Shown: positions 1 to 7,108 of the stretch, one piece after another | Position numbering within the stretch: position 1 is the stretch's first letter | Layout: each line of letters begins with the position of its first letter | Source: Thermoanaerobaculia bacterium | Lineage (GTDB): Bacteria > Acidobacteriota > Thermoanaerobaculia > Multivoradales > UBA5704 | Length of the DNA stretch: 8,240 nt | Assembly: GCA_025937035.1 (NCBI GenBank) | Contig: JAICSG010000145.1 | Span: 1-8,240 of the forward strand | Reading direction: 5' to 3' | Notes under the pieces: model-generated | The model's input: only the letters and a program-made list of their open reading frames with translations | What the model was told of the DNA's origin: nothing | Database searches by the model: none | Made by a program: the position numbers and the translations under genes

Positions 1-1
1 G

Positions 2-79
2 CTGGGCGAGGTCACCGTGCCGGTGACGCAGACGGGGAAGGTGCCGGTCGATCGTTTGTTGCAGCAGATCGGGCGGTAG
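2..79 (+). CDS. 3' end of an unidentified gene (partial)
   Basis: An open frame enters from the left edge and ends at TAG 77-79, giving 25 residues that end in VDRLLQQIGR. By hand count, 23 of 25 codons end in G or C, which matches the strong third-position bias of the other resident genes and supports real coding. The visible tail has a short beta-like stretch (EVTVPV) and a possible C-terminal helix. That is too little to name a family. It converges on the gene at 98-1201 with an 18-bp gap and no obvious terminator hairpin between them. Confidence 0.6.
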   Translation: MGEVTVPVTQTGKVPVDRLLQQIGR

Positions 80-97
80 GACCTCCCCCTCGGTTTT

Positions 98-1201
98 CTA
101 CTGGTGCCGCGGGATACACCCCGCCGCCATCGTCTGGGCCATCAGCGTCGTCGCGGGGACGCCGTTGATGGTCGCCTCGTAGATCGCCTCCTCGGTACAA
201 CCCGTGGCCGAGCAGAAGACTGCGGGCTTCTGGCCCGGGGCGAGCTGCGAGACGGCGTTGATGAAGAACGAGGATTCGGCGGGCGCGTTGTTGAGGGCGT
301 TGGGGTTGACGCACTGCCAGATGCTCACCCCCGTCTTCGGATAGCTCACGTCGGCCCCGGGGGAGATCACGCTGTCGGCCTTCCAGGTCGGGTCGCCCGG
401 GTTCGTGCCGTCGTTGATCTGGCCGCAGGTGCTGGTCCCCTCGTTGCGGTCGATCCAGCCGACTTTGCTCGCCGAGTAGGCCAGGTGGCTCTGCATGAGT
501 GAGAGCGGGAGCTCGGGGCAGATCTGCTGCATGCCGCAGCCCGAGGCTCCAGTGTCACAGCCGCAGTCGAGCCGGCCGAAGACGGGCCCGGCGGTGAGCA
601 TGACGTAGTCGAAGTAGCTGTCCAGGCCATAGAAGGTCAGCAGGTAGGCCATCGCGGCCGAGCCGCCGCTGTGCCCCTGGGCACAGAAGCCGATGTCCCG
701 CCGCTGGTTGTGGATGTTGGGGTTGCCGAAGATCCAGGCGGCCACCGACGCCGGCTTGCAGGCGCCGGCCAGGGTGCTCGGCGGATCGGTGAGCTCCCAG
801 TCGGTGTTGGTCCACTGGATGTCGACCAACTGGAATCCCGCCATCTCGTAATTCTGCTCCAGCGTATGCCGGTAGGAGGAGGGCTCCACTCCGCCGGTGG
901 TGAAATTCATCCGGCCGCCGCCGCCGCCGTGCAGGAAGATCGTCCCCGCGAGCGGCTTGTCCGAGGGGAGCTTGACGATCCAGACGATGGCCGTCGCGTC
1001 CGGCCCGCACCCCGAGACGGTGATGCTGTGACAGGTGAGGCTCCCGCCCGGCAGCACCGGAGGGGTGGGATCGTCCGGATCGACTCCCGTCGGACAGGTG
1101 ATGGTTCCGTTGTCGGTGACGATCCCATGGGGCAGGGGCGTCTGTGCGAGAGCGGATGCAACTCCGAGCAGGAAAGCCAGGACAAAGGCAAAGTAACGCA
1201 T
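98..1201 (-). CDS. Exported Cys-rich alpha/beta-hydrolase-like protein
   Basis: Predicted 367-residue secreted or periplasmic hydrolase, probably an esterase-like serine hydrolase; the substrate is unknown. Residues 1-19 form a signal peptide (hydrophobic core, then ALA before Q20). FLHGGGGG at 89-96 looks like the HG oxyanion-hole strand of alpha/beta hydrolases. GHSGG at 176-180 is a nucleophile elbow with Ser178. The protein has 14 cysteines (36, 57, 65, 148, 173, 213, 215, 222, 228, 259, 297, 330, 335, 362), an even number that suggests disulfides after export. Only one His follows Ser178 late in the chain, His366, the penultimate residue beside Cys362; His239 is the other candidate base. 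The ATG at 1201 is supported by AAGGAG five bases upstream. It is transcribed divergently from the amidohydrolase at 1332. The fold assignment is by motif only and the exact family is not recognised. Confidence 0.78.
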   Translation of the reverse strand: MRYFAFVLAFLLGVASALAQTPLPHGIVTDNGTITCPTGVDPDDPTPPVLPGGSLTCHSITVSGCGPDATAIVWIVKLPSDKPLAGTIFLHGGGGGRMNFTTGGVEPSSYRHTLEQNYEMAGFQLVDIQWTNTDWELTDPPSTLAGACKPASVAAWIFGNPNIHNQRRDIGFCAQGHSGGSAAMAYLLTFYGLDSYFDYVMLTAGPVFGRLDCGCDTGASGCGMQQICPELPLSLMQSHLAYSASKVGWIDRNEGTSTCGQINDGTNPGDPTWKADSVISPGADVSYPKTGVSIWQCVNPNALNNAPAESSFFINAVSQLAPGQKPAVFCSATGCTEEAIYEATINGVPATTLMAQTMAAGCIPRHQ

Positions 1202-1221
1202 GAGGTCTCCTTGGGGGAGAA

Positions 1222-1227
1222 ATTAGA
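1222..1227 (-). promoter_or_regulatory. Possible -10 box for the exported hydrolase gene
   Basis: Read on the minus strand this is TCTAAT, five of six matches to the sigma-70 -10 consensus, about 26 bases before the ATG. No convincing -35 hexamer lies 16-18 bases upstream, so the call rests on an AT-rich box in otherwise GC-rich DNA and on its position. Confidence 0.3.
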
Positions 1228-1231
1228 GATT

Positions 1232-1245
1232 CCCTTAATCAAGGG
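1232..1245. repeat. Short inverted repeat in the divergent spacer
   Basis: CCCTT-AATC-AAGGG is a perfect 5-bp-arm inverted repeat with a 4-base centre. It lies between the divergent genes at 1201 (-) and 1332 (+), just upstream of the minus-strand -10-like box. It could be an operator. The arms are short enough to arise by chance, and no regulator gene is visible nearby. Confidence 0.25.
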
Positions 1246-1301
1246 TGCGTAGGAGAGGGAAAGCGTCCCGGGCGGACCGAAACCCTCACCACCCTCCCGC
1301 G

Positions 1302-1307
1302 TATAAT
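1302..1307 (+). promoter_or_regulatory. -10 box (TATAAT) for the first amidohydrolase
   Basis: A perfect TATAAT hexamer stands out in this GC-rich DNA, 30 bases before the ATG at 1332. It would give a 5' leader of under 20 bases that carries the GAGGAG ribosome site (1321-1326). The hexamer 17 bases upstream (GAAACC, 1279-1284) is a poor -35, so the promoter may be weak or activator-assisted. Confidence 0.5.
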
Positions 1308-1331
1308 CGCCAGCGCTCGAGAGGAGACCCC

Positions 1332-3386
1332 ATGCGCAGCACCCGGCCGACAATCGCTTTCCTGATCCTCGCCTGTCTGTCCCCCGCCGCCTGCCGTACG
1401 GCGCCGCCTGCGGCGCGGAGCCTCCCTATCACCCAGGGGACGAACGAGCCGCGGGAGATCCACTACGGCTTCCTCTTCTCGGGCAACCGGGCGGGCTCCG
1501 CGGCCTCCCGCGTCGAGGCGGACGGCACCCGGGTCTACACCTTCGAGTTCAACGACCGCGGCCGGGGGCCCAGCACCACCAGCCGCTACAAGCTCGACGC
1601 CAAGGGGCTGCCGATCTTCGTCGAGACGACCGGCAACGACTACTGGAAGAATCCGGTCGACGAGAAATTCACCTGGGAGAACGGCCGGGCCTCCTGGAAG
1701 AGCTCCTCGGAGAAGGAGGACCGCGAGGTGCGCGAGCCCGCCTTCTTCCTGAGCCTCAGCGGCCCTCCCCAGGAGATGATGTTGCTGGCCAGGGCGTTGC
1801 TCGCCGCTCCGGACCACCGCCTCCCCCTGCTCCCCACCGGCGAGGCGCGGATCGAGGAGGTCACCTCCCAGCCGGTCCAGGTCGCCGGCCACACCCGGAC
1901 CGTCCATCTCTACGCGCTCTCGGGGCTCGGCTTCTCCCCCGCCTATCTCTGGCTGGATGAGAGTCGGGAGCTCTTCGCCTGGGTCACCGGCTGGGCGGTC
2001 GTCTTCCGCGAGGGGTGGGTGGACGCGGTGCCGCAGCTCACCAAGGCCCAGGACGCGGCCGAGAAGGCCCGCTACCGCGACCTCGCCACCAAGCTCGCCC
2101 ATCACCCCCAGGGCGGCCTCGCCATCCGCCACGCCCGGCTCTTCGACCCGGAGACGCGGACGGTCCGGCCCGATACCACCGTGATCGTCTCCGGCAACCG
2201 CATCCAGGCCGTGGGCAAGGACGGCGAGGTGACCGTGCCCCCCGGCGTGGAAGTGGTGGACGCCCGGGGCAAGATGCTCCTGCCGGGCCTCTGGGACATG
2301 CACGTCCACCTCGATGAGGAACAGGGGCTGTTCAACCTGGCCTGCGGCGTCACCACCGTGCGCGACCTCGCCAACGACGTCGACCAGCTCCTGGACATGC
2401 GCCGGCGCTGGGACTCGGGGGAGGGGATCGGCCCGCGCGTGCTGATGGCCGGCTTCATGGACGGCCCCGGCCCCTACGCCGGCCCCACCAAGGTGCTGGT
2501 GTCGACCGAAAAAGAGGCGCTGGACTGGGTGGACCGCTACGCCAAGCTCGGCTACGTGCAGATCAAGCTCTACAGCTCGCTCGATCCCAAGCTGGTGCCG
2601 GCGATCGCCAAGCGCACCCACGAGCTCGGCCTCCGGCTCTCCGGCCACATTCCCAACGGGATGAGCGCCGAGCAGGCCGTGCGCGCGGGCTACGATGAGA
2701 TCCAGCACGCGAACTTCCTCATCCTCAACTTCCTCGATCCGAAGATCGACACCCGCACCCCGGCCCGCTTCAGTGAGGTCGCCAAGCACGCCGCCGAGCT
2801 CGATCTCGATTCACCGCGGGTGAAGGATTTCATCGCCCTGCTCAAGGAGCACGGCACGGTCTCGGACCCCACCCTCGGCGCCTTCGAGGGGATGTTCATC
2901 GGCGAGGCCGGCAAGGTCGACCCCTCCCTGGCCGAGGTGGCGGACCGCCTGCCGCCGCAGGTCCAGCGGAGCCTCTACGGCGGCGGCCTCAATCCGCCGG
3001 AAGACCAGAAGCAGCGCTACCGGGATTCCTACCGGACGATGGAGAACCTGGTGAAGGCGCTCCATGACGCCGGGGTGACCATCGTCGCCGGCACGGATGG
3101 CCAGGCCGGCTTCAACCTCCATCGCGAGCTCGAGCTCTACGTCGACTCCGGTATCCCGGCCCCCGAGACGCTGCGCATCGCGACCCTGGGAGCCGCGCGG
3201 GTGATGAAGCGCGACCAGGACCTCGGCTCCATCGCGCCCGGCAAGCTGGCGGACATGGTGCTGGTGGACGGCGATCCGGCGGCGCGAATCTCCGATATCC
3301 GGCGCGTCGTGCTCACCATCAAAGACGGTAATACTTACGATCCGAACGCCATTTGGGCGACGCTAGGTGTAAAACCTGTCCGATGA
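1332..3386 (+). CDS. Exported amidohydrolase with extra N-terminal domain (paralog A)
   Basis: A 684-residue metal-dependent hydrolase of the amidohydrolase superfamily, in the imidazolonepropionase/prolidase-like group that cleaves amide bonds of small molecules or dipeptides; the substrate is unknown. Residues 1-21 are an export signal, perhaps a lipoprotein signal (SPAAC, Cys21, or LILAC, Cys15), although neither lipobox is ideal. Residues ~40-240 form an extra domain, probably beta-rich and DUF3108-like, with DRGRG (75-79), DYWKN (103-107) and LPLLP (164-168). The TIM-barrel domain starts near 263. Visible metal ligands are His324 and His326 (HVH), Lys412 (usually carboxylated), His439 (SGHIP), His459 (EIQH) and Asp589 (GTD), all intact. 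Residues 633-670 close the composite beta-sandwich. The start at 1332 is preferred to an in-frame GTG at 1245 because GAGGAG sits five bases upstream and the signal peptide begins there. A terminator follows, and the downstream gene is a paralog. Confidence 0.9.
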   Translation: MRSTRPTIAFLILACLSPAACRTAPPAARSLPITQGTNEPREIHYGFLFSGNRAGSAASRVEADGTRVYTFEFNDRGRGPSTTSRYKLDAKGLPIFVETTGNDYWKNPVDEKFTWENGRASWKSSSEKEDREVREPAFFLSLSGPPQEMMLLARALLAAPDHRLPLLPTGEARIEEVTSQPVQVAGHTRTVHLYALSGLGFSPAYLWLDESRELFAWVTGWAVVFREGWVDAVPQLTKAQDAAEKARYRDLATKLAHHPQGGLAIRHARLFDPETRTVRPDTTVIVSGNRIQAVGKDGEVTVPPGVEVVDARGKMLLPGLWDMHVHLDEEQGLFNLACGVTTVRDLANDVDQLLDMRRRWDSGEGIGPRVLMAGFMDGPGPYAGPTKVLVSTEKEALDWVDRYAKLGYVQIKLYSSLDPKLVPAIAKRTHELGLRLSGHIPNGMSAEQAVRAGYDEIQHANFLILNFLDPKIDTRTPARFSEVAKHAAELDLDSPRVKDFIALLKEHGTVSDPTLGAFEGMFIGEAGKVDPSLAEVADRLPPQVQRSLYGGGLNPPEDQKQRYRDSYRTMENLVKALHDAGVTIVAGTDGQAGFNLHRELELYVDSGIPAPETLRIATLGAARVMKRDQDLGSIAPGKLADMVLVDGDPAARISDIRRVVLTIKDGNTYDPNAIWATLGVKPVR

Positions 3387-3429
3387 GAGCCGTTCTGTTG
3401 TAACATCTCTGTCACACTTTGCAGGTCTA

Positions 3430-3451
3430 CCCCTCGCGTCGAGGGGTTTTT
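3430..3451 (+). terminator. Rho-independent terminator between the two amidohydrolases
   Basis: CCCCTCG (3430-3436) pairs with CGAGGGG (3440-3446) in a perfect 7-bp GC-rich stem with a CGT loop, followed directly by five T residues (3447-3451). It lies 43 bases after the stop of the upstream amidohydrolase and only 23 bases before the ATG of the next. It should end the first transcript. The second gene then depends on read-through or on a promoter upstream of or within this gap. Confidence 0.82.
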
Positions 3452-3474
3452 GCTTCTGGAGTCGGGGGAGTCTC

Positions 3475-5532
3475 ATGCACAAAGCGTGGTTCTTGACGCT
3501 GGCGCTCCTCGTGTGTGCTCACGCTGGGGGAGCGTCCTCTCCGCCCATCGGGCCCTCCACCTCCGGAGGCGATCTCCGCTATACCGTCTACTTCGGCAAC
3601 CGGCCGGCCGGCCCGGTGGTCTTCCACTCCGGGCCGGACGGGGAGGAGACCGTCAGCATGAAGCTGGAGGACCGGGGGAGGGGCCAGGACCTGACCCTCC
3701 AGCTCCGGCGCGATGGCGGAAGCTTTCCCACGCGGGAGCACCTCACCGGCGTCGACTACTGGAAAAACCGGGTTGACGAGCGGTTCGAGCGGACCGGTGG
3801 GAAGGCCTCCTGGAGCAATCCCCCGGAGAAGGGGGAGAAGACGCTGAAGGCGCCGGCGTTCTACATCACCCGGAGCGGCTCGTACATCGAGATCGGCCTG
3901 CTCGCGATCGCCCTGCTCCACAGCCCGAGCCACCGGTTGCCGCTGCTGCCGGAAGGGGAGGCGCGGATCGAGGGAGTCTCCTCGGTGCGGGTAGAGGCGG
4001 GCGGCAAGGCGCGGGACATCTCGATCTATGCCATCACCGGTCTCGCCGCCGCGCCGCTCTACGTCTGGATGGAGGGCCCCGACCTCTTTTTCGGCCGCTA
4101 CGACGGCTTCGTCACCGTCGTCCCCGAGGGGTGGGACGCGGCGGCGCCGCCGCTGATCAAGGCCCAGATGCAGGCCATGGCGCGGAGGGAGAAGGCCCAG
4201 GAGGCGCGGTTGGGCCACCACCCGGCCGGAGCCCTGGTGATCCGGGGGGCGCGGCTGTTCGATCCCGAGACCCGGACGGTGCGCCCCGGCACCACCGTGG
4301 TCGTCTCCGGCAACCGTATCCAGGCGGTGGGGCGCGACGGAGAGGTTCCGGTTCCCGCCGGAGCGGAGATCGTGGAGGCCCGGGGGAGGATGCTGCTGCC
4401 GGGGCTCTGGGACATGCACCGGCACCTCACCGACATCGACGGCATCCTCGACCTGGCCGCTGGAGTCACCAGCACCCGCGATCTCGGCAATGACACGGAC
4501 TACGTGCTCGGCCTCAAGAGCAAGTGGGACGCGGGAGGGGCGATCGGGCCGCGCGTGGTGCTGGCCGGAGTCATCGACGGGCCCGGTCCCTACGCGAGCC
4601 CCACCAAGGTGCTCGTGGACACCGAGGAGAAGGCGCGCGCCGCGGTGGACCGTTACGCCGGGCTGGGCTTCGTGCAGATCAAGATCTACAGCTCGCTCGA
4701 CCCCAAGCTGGTGCCGCCCATCGTCGCCGAGGCCCATGGCCACGGCCTGCGCGTCTCCGGGCACATCCCGAACGGCATGACGGCCGAGCAGGCGGTGCGG
4801 GAGGGGTTCGACGAGATCCAGCACACCAACTTCCTCTTCCTCAACTTCATCCCGGGCGTGGACACCCGCACGCCGGCCCGGATGACCGCCGTCGCCGAGC
4901 ACGCCGCGGAGATCGATCTCCATTCCGAGCCGGTGCGCGCCTTCCTCCATCTGCTCAAGGAGCGCCACACGGTGGTGGACCCCACCGTCACGGTCTACGA
5001 GGATCTGTTCACGGGACGGCCCGACCGGGTGATCCCCAGCCTGGCGCCGGTAGCGGACCGCGCCTCCTATCAGGTCCGGCGGACCCTGTTCGGGAACGGC
5101 CTGCCGATTCCTCCCGGCCAGGAGCAGCGGTACCGCGACTCCTTCCGCGCCTGCCTCGCCATGGTGAAGGCCCTCTATGACGAGGGGATTCCCATTGTGG
5201 CGGGGACCGACTCCATTGCGGGCTTCGTCCTCCACCGCGAGCTCGAGAACTACGTCCGGGCGGGAATCCCCGCCCCCGAGACCTTGCGGATCGCTACCTT
5301 GGGAGCGGCGCGGGTGATGAAGCTCGACAAGGACCTGGGGACAGTCGCCCCCGCCAAGCTCGCCGACCTGATCCTGGTCGACGGCGATCCCACGGTCCAC
5401 ATCAGCGACATCCGCCGCGTCACTCTTGTAGTGAAGGACGGCGTCGTGTACGACCCGGCGAAGCTGTACGCGGAGATCGGGATCCAGCCGGCGGTGCCCA
5501 CGGTGGCGCGGGGGAGGCGGGCGGTGGAGTAG
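3475..5532 (+). CDS. Exported amidohydrolase with extra N-terminal domain (paralog B)
   Basis: A 685-residue paralog of the preceding gene with the same plan. A signal peptide spans residues 1-17 (AHA before Gly18); Cys14 has Val before it, so a lipoprotein is unlikely. A divergent N-terminal domain spans ~30-230 (DRGRG 66-70, DYWKN 94-98, LPLLP 155-159). The amidohydrolase barrel starts near 254. Metal ligands are all present: His315 and His317 (HRH), Lys403, His430, His450 and Asp579. Over 71 aligned residues running into the first metal motif, 57 match paralog A; over 76 residues of the N-terminal domain only 30 do. Differences near the active site include HRH for HVH and GTDS for GTDG, so the substrate may differ. 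The ribosome site GGGGGAG (3464-3470) lies four bases before the ATG. The C-terminal tail after 671 is short and basic and absent from paralog A. The stop lies immediately before the vapBC operator palindrome. Confidence 0.9.
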   Translation: MHKAWFLTLALLVCAHAGGASSPPIGPSTSGGDLRYTVYFGNRPAGPVVFHSGPDGEETVSMKLEDRGRGQDLTLQLRRDGGSFPTREHLTGVDYWKNRVDERFERTGGKASWSNPPEKGEKTLKAPAFYITRSGSYIEIGLLAIALLHSPSHRLPLLPEGEARIEGVSSVRVEAGGKARDISIYAITGLAAAPLYVWMEGPDLFFGRYDGFVTVVPEGWDAAAPPLIKAQMQAMARREKAQEARLGHHPAGALVIRGARLFDPETRTVRPGTTVVVSGNRIQAVGRDGEVPVPAGAEIVEARGRMLLPGLWDMHRHLTDIDGILDLAAGVTSTRDLGNDTDYVLGLKSKWDAGGAIGPRVVLAGVIDGPGPYASPTKVLVDTEEKARAAVDRYAGLGFVQIKIYSSLDPKLVPPIVAEAHGHGLRVSGHIPNGMTAEQAVREGFDEIQHTNFLFLNFIPGVDTRTPARMTAVAEHAAEIDLHSEPVRAFLHLLKERHTVVDPTVTVYEDLFTGRPDRVIPSLAPVADRASYQVRRTLFGNGLPIPPGQEQRYRDSFRACLAMVKALYDEGIPIVAGTDSIAGFVLHRELENYVRAGIPAPETLRIATLGAARVMKLDKDLGTVAPAKLADLILVDGDPTVHISDIRRVTLVVKDGVVYDPAKLYAEIGIQPAVPTVARGRRAVE

Positions 5533-5548
5533 AATCCTCGTGAGGATT
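5530..5548 (+). promoter_or_regulatory. vapBC promoter -10 and palindromic operator
   Basis: AATCCTC-GT-GAGGATT (5533-5548) is a perfect inverted repeat with 7-bp arms and a 2-base centre, ending 11 bases before the vapB ATG. It overlaps TAGAAT (5530-5535), a five-of-six -10 match whose first three bases are the stop codon of the upstream amidohydrolase. VapB and VapBC complexes typically repress their own operon by binding such palindromes through the ribbon-helix-helix domain, so this is the likely autoregulatory site. No good -35 is visible. Confidence 0.6.
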
Positions 5549-5559
5549 GGACGACTGCC

Positions 5560-5820
5560 ATGACCGTATCCTTGGATCTACCCCAGAAGCTCGTCGACGA
5601 GCTATCCGATGAGGCGGCCCGGCGAGGCCTTTCCTTGTCTGAATATGCCTTCCAAATCCTCTCCACGGAACGTAAAAGGCGAGCTCCGTTAACGACCGGC
5701 GCCGATCTGGTCGCCTACTGGCGATCGGAGGGGCTGGTCGGAACCCGCCCGGAGATCGAGGACAGCCAGGTCTTCGCGCGCGAGATCCGGCGCGCTGCGG
5801 AGAGACGGGATCGTTCCTGA
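5560..5820 (+). CDS. vapB: VapB-type ribbon-helix-helix antitoxin
   Basis: An 86-residue antitoxin that should neutralise the PIN toxin encoded next and repress the operon. Residues 2-35 fit a ribbon-helix-helix DNA-binding fold: a VSLDLP strand, a helix with LVDELSDEAARRG, then LSLSEYAFQIL. The C-terminal part (about 48-86, with YWRSEGL, EIEDS and FAREIRRAAE) resembles the tail by which VapB proteins wrap around VapC. No strong Shine-Dalgarno is present at the usual distance; GAGGA (5542-5546) belongs to the palindrome and lies 13 bases from the ATG. Three bases separate its stop from vapC. By hand count, 62 of 86 codons end in G/C, well below the nearby amidohydrolases, which suggests acquisition by transfer. 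Confidence 0.85.
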   Translation: MTVSLDLPQKLVDELSDEAARRGLSLSEYAFQILSTERKRRAPLTTGADLVAYWRSEGLVGTRPEIEDSQVFAREIRRAAERRDRS

Positions 5821-5823
5821 CGA

Positions 5824-6204
5824 ATGATCCTGCTCGACACGGATGTCCTGATCGACATTCAACGGGGGCGTCCCCAGGCGCTCGCCTGGTTCAGCGGTTT
5901 GACGGAGCTCCCTGCTGTTCCAGGCATCGTAGCCATGGAGCTGATTCAAGGCGCTCAGAATGCTCAGCAGGTCCGCGATGCCTTGAAGCTCGTGGCTCCG
6001 CTGCCGATCGTCTGGCCGACGGAAGCCGACTGCGCCCGTGCCCTGTCCGACTTTGCCGCCTTGCACCTCACTCAAGGGTTGGGTCTGCTCGACTCCCTGA
6101 TCGCGGCTTGTGCGCTGGGACGCTCGGCGGCACTCTGTACTTTCAACACCAAACATTATCGGAGCGTCGCGGGGCTGGCCATCGAAGAGCCCTATAAGAA
6201 ATAG
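5824..6204 (+). CDS. vapC: VapC-type PIN-domain toxin ribonuclease
   Basis: A 126-residue PIN-domain endoribonuclease. Family members cut tRNA or rRNA in a Mg-dependent way when the antitoxin is lost. The active-site acids are visible: Asp5 in LLDTDVLID (Asp at position 7 replaces the usual Asn), Glu39 in AMELIQG and Asp90 in LLDSLIAA. Asn108 in TFNTKHY stands where the fourth polar residue of the family sits. The length is typical and nothing looks broken, so the toxin is probably active. The ATG lies three bases after the vapB stop with only a poor ribosome site, which implies translational coupling. The stop codon lies inside the terminator hairpin. The RNA target cannot be read from the sequence. 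Confidence 0.9.
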   Translation: MILLDTDVLIDIQRGRPQALAWFSGLTELPAVPGIVAMELIQGAQNAQQVRDALKLVAPLPIVWPTEADCARALSDFAALHLTQGLGLLDSLIAACALGRSAALCTFNTKHYRSVAGLAIEEPYKK

Positions 6205-6210
6205 GGCTTT
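6188..6210 (+). terminator. Hairpin at the end of vapC
   Basis: AGCCCTAT (6188-6195) pairs with ATAGGGCT (6201-6208) around an AAGAA loop, an 8-bp perfect stem, followed by only a short T run (6208-6210). The stem includes the vapC stop codon. It lies between convergent genes whose stops are only 10 bases apart, so it probably ends the toxin transcript. On the minus strand it lacks a T tract. Confidence 0.55.
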
Positions 6211-6214
6211 CCCC

Positions 6215-7090
6215 TCACCCCTGCGGCCTGTACACCGACCCCTCCAGCGGCTTGGCCTCGGCGGGCGCGGCGTGGGGATCGGGGAGGATCTGCCGGAGGT
6301 AGGGGGCGATGCCACGCTCCACGTCCCAGTTCTGGGGATAGCCGAGTGAGGCCTCCTCGAAGCGGACGCCGTCGCGGTGGTGGGTGGCGCGGATGTGGAG
6401 GTGGCCGTAGACCACCGCCTGCGCGCGGAAGCGGAGGTGCCAGTCCTCGGTGAGGCGGGTGCCGCACCAGATCGAGAAGCGGGGGATGCGCGGCAGCACC
6501 GCCAGATCCTGCCGCAGCGGGAAATGGTTGATGATCACCGTCGGCGCCTGCCGGGCCGCCTCGGCCAGGCGCGGCTCGGTGAGGCGGACCCGCTCGTGGC
6601 ACCAGTCCGACCGGGTGAGGAAGGGGTCGGGATGGAGGAGGACCTCGTCGGAACAGAGGAGGTTCTCCTCGGCCGCCCACTCCACCGCCTTTTCGACCGG
6701 CACGTCGTCCGGACGGAAGGTGTAGTCGTAGAGCACGAACGTGGGGGCGAGGATGCACCGCTCCCCCTCGCCCGGCCAGAGCACGTAGGGGTCCTCGGGC
6801 GTCAGCACGCCGAATTCCCGGCAGATCGCCACCAGCCGCTCGTACTTCGCCTGCCCGCGCAGGTCCCCCGGCTTGGTGGGAACCGTCCAGAGGTCGTGAT
6901 TCCCCGGCACCCAGAGCAGGCGGGCGAAGCGCTCGCACAGGAGCCCCAGCGCGAAGCGGAGATGCTCCTCCGTCTCGCCGACGTCCCCGGCCAGGATCAG
7001 CCAGTCGTAGGGGTGGGGCTTCAGATCCCGCAACGCCCTGCGGGTCACCTCGTATCGGAGGTGCAGGTCGGCCAGGGCATAGAGCTTCAT
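6215..7090 (-). CDS. Calcineurin-like metallophosphoesterase, PptH-like
   Basis: A 291-residue cytoplasmic dinuclear-metal phosphoesterase. The family metal and catalytic motifs are complete and in order: Asp8 and His10 (DLH), Asp36 (GD), Asn64, His65 and Asp66 (GNHD), His189 (NHFP), and His230 and His232 (GHLH). Several further segments, including DLRGQAKYE (76-84), REFGVLTPEDP (91-101), LYDYTF (120-125), FSIWCGT (205-211) and RFEEASLGYP (243-252), match my memory of mycobacterial PptH (Rv2795c). That enzyme removes phosphopantetheine from carrier proteins. This subfamily call is from memory and unverified; a general metallophosphoesterase is certain. It is the second gene of an operon, 18 bases after the S51-like gene, with no clear Shine-Dalgarno before its ATG. 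No phosphopantetheinyl transferase gene is adjacent, unlike in mycobacteria. Confidence 0.88.
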   Translation of the reverse strand: MKLYALADLHLRYEVTRRALRDLKPHPYDWLILAGDVGETEEHLRFALGLLCERFARLLWVPGNHDLWTVPTKPGDLRGQAKYERLVAICREFGVLTPEDPYVLWPGEGERCILAPTFVLYDYTFRPDDVPVEKAVEWAAEENLLCSDEVLLHPDPFLTRSDWCHERVRLTEPRLAEAARQAPTVIINHFPLRQDLAVLPRIPRFSIWCGTRLTEDWHLRFRAQAVVYGHLHIRATHHRDGVRFEEASLGYPQNWDVERGIAPYLRQILPDPHAAPAEAKPLEGSVYRPQG

Positions 7091-7108
7091 CGCGATATTA
7101 AAAGGGGA

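Noticed and set aside
914..930. CCG trinucleotide run resembling a microsatellite
   Set aside because: It encodes the glycine run of the HGGGGG oxyanion-like loop on the minus strand and is explained by protein function.
1245..1331. N-terminal extension of the first amidohydrolase from a GTG at 1245
   Set aside because: It would bury the signal peptide, the TATAAT box and the GAGGAG ribosome site inside the gene; the ATG at 1332 explains all three.
1239..2789. Long open frame (516 codons) on the minus strand
   Set aside because: It is fully antisense to the first amidohydrolase, whose metal ligands and family sequence are intact. The translation is Gly/Ala/Val/Glu-rich low-complexity, typical of the complement of high-GC coding DNA.
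3427..5400. Long open frame (657 codons) on the minus strand
   Set aside because: Antisense shadow of the second amidohydrolase. It resembles the shadow over the first one only because the sense genes are paralogs.
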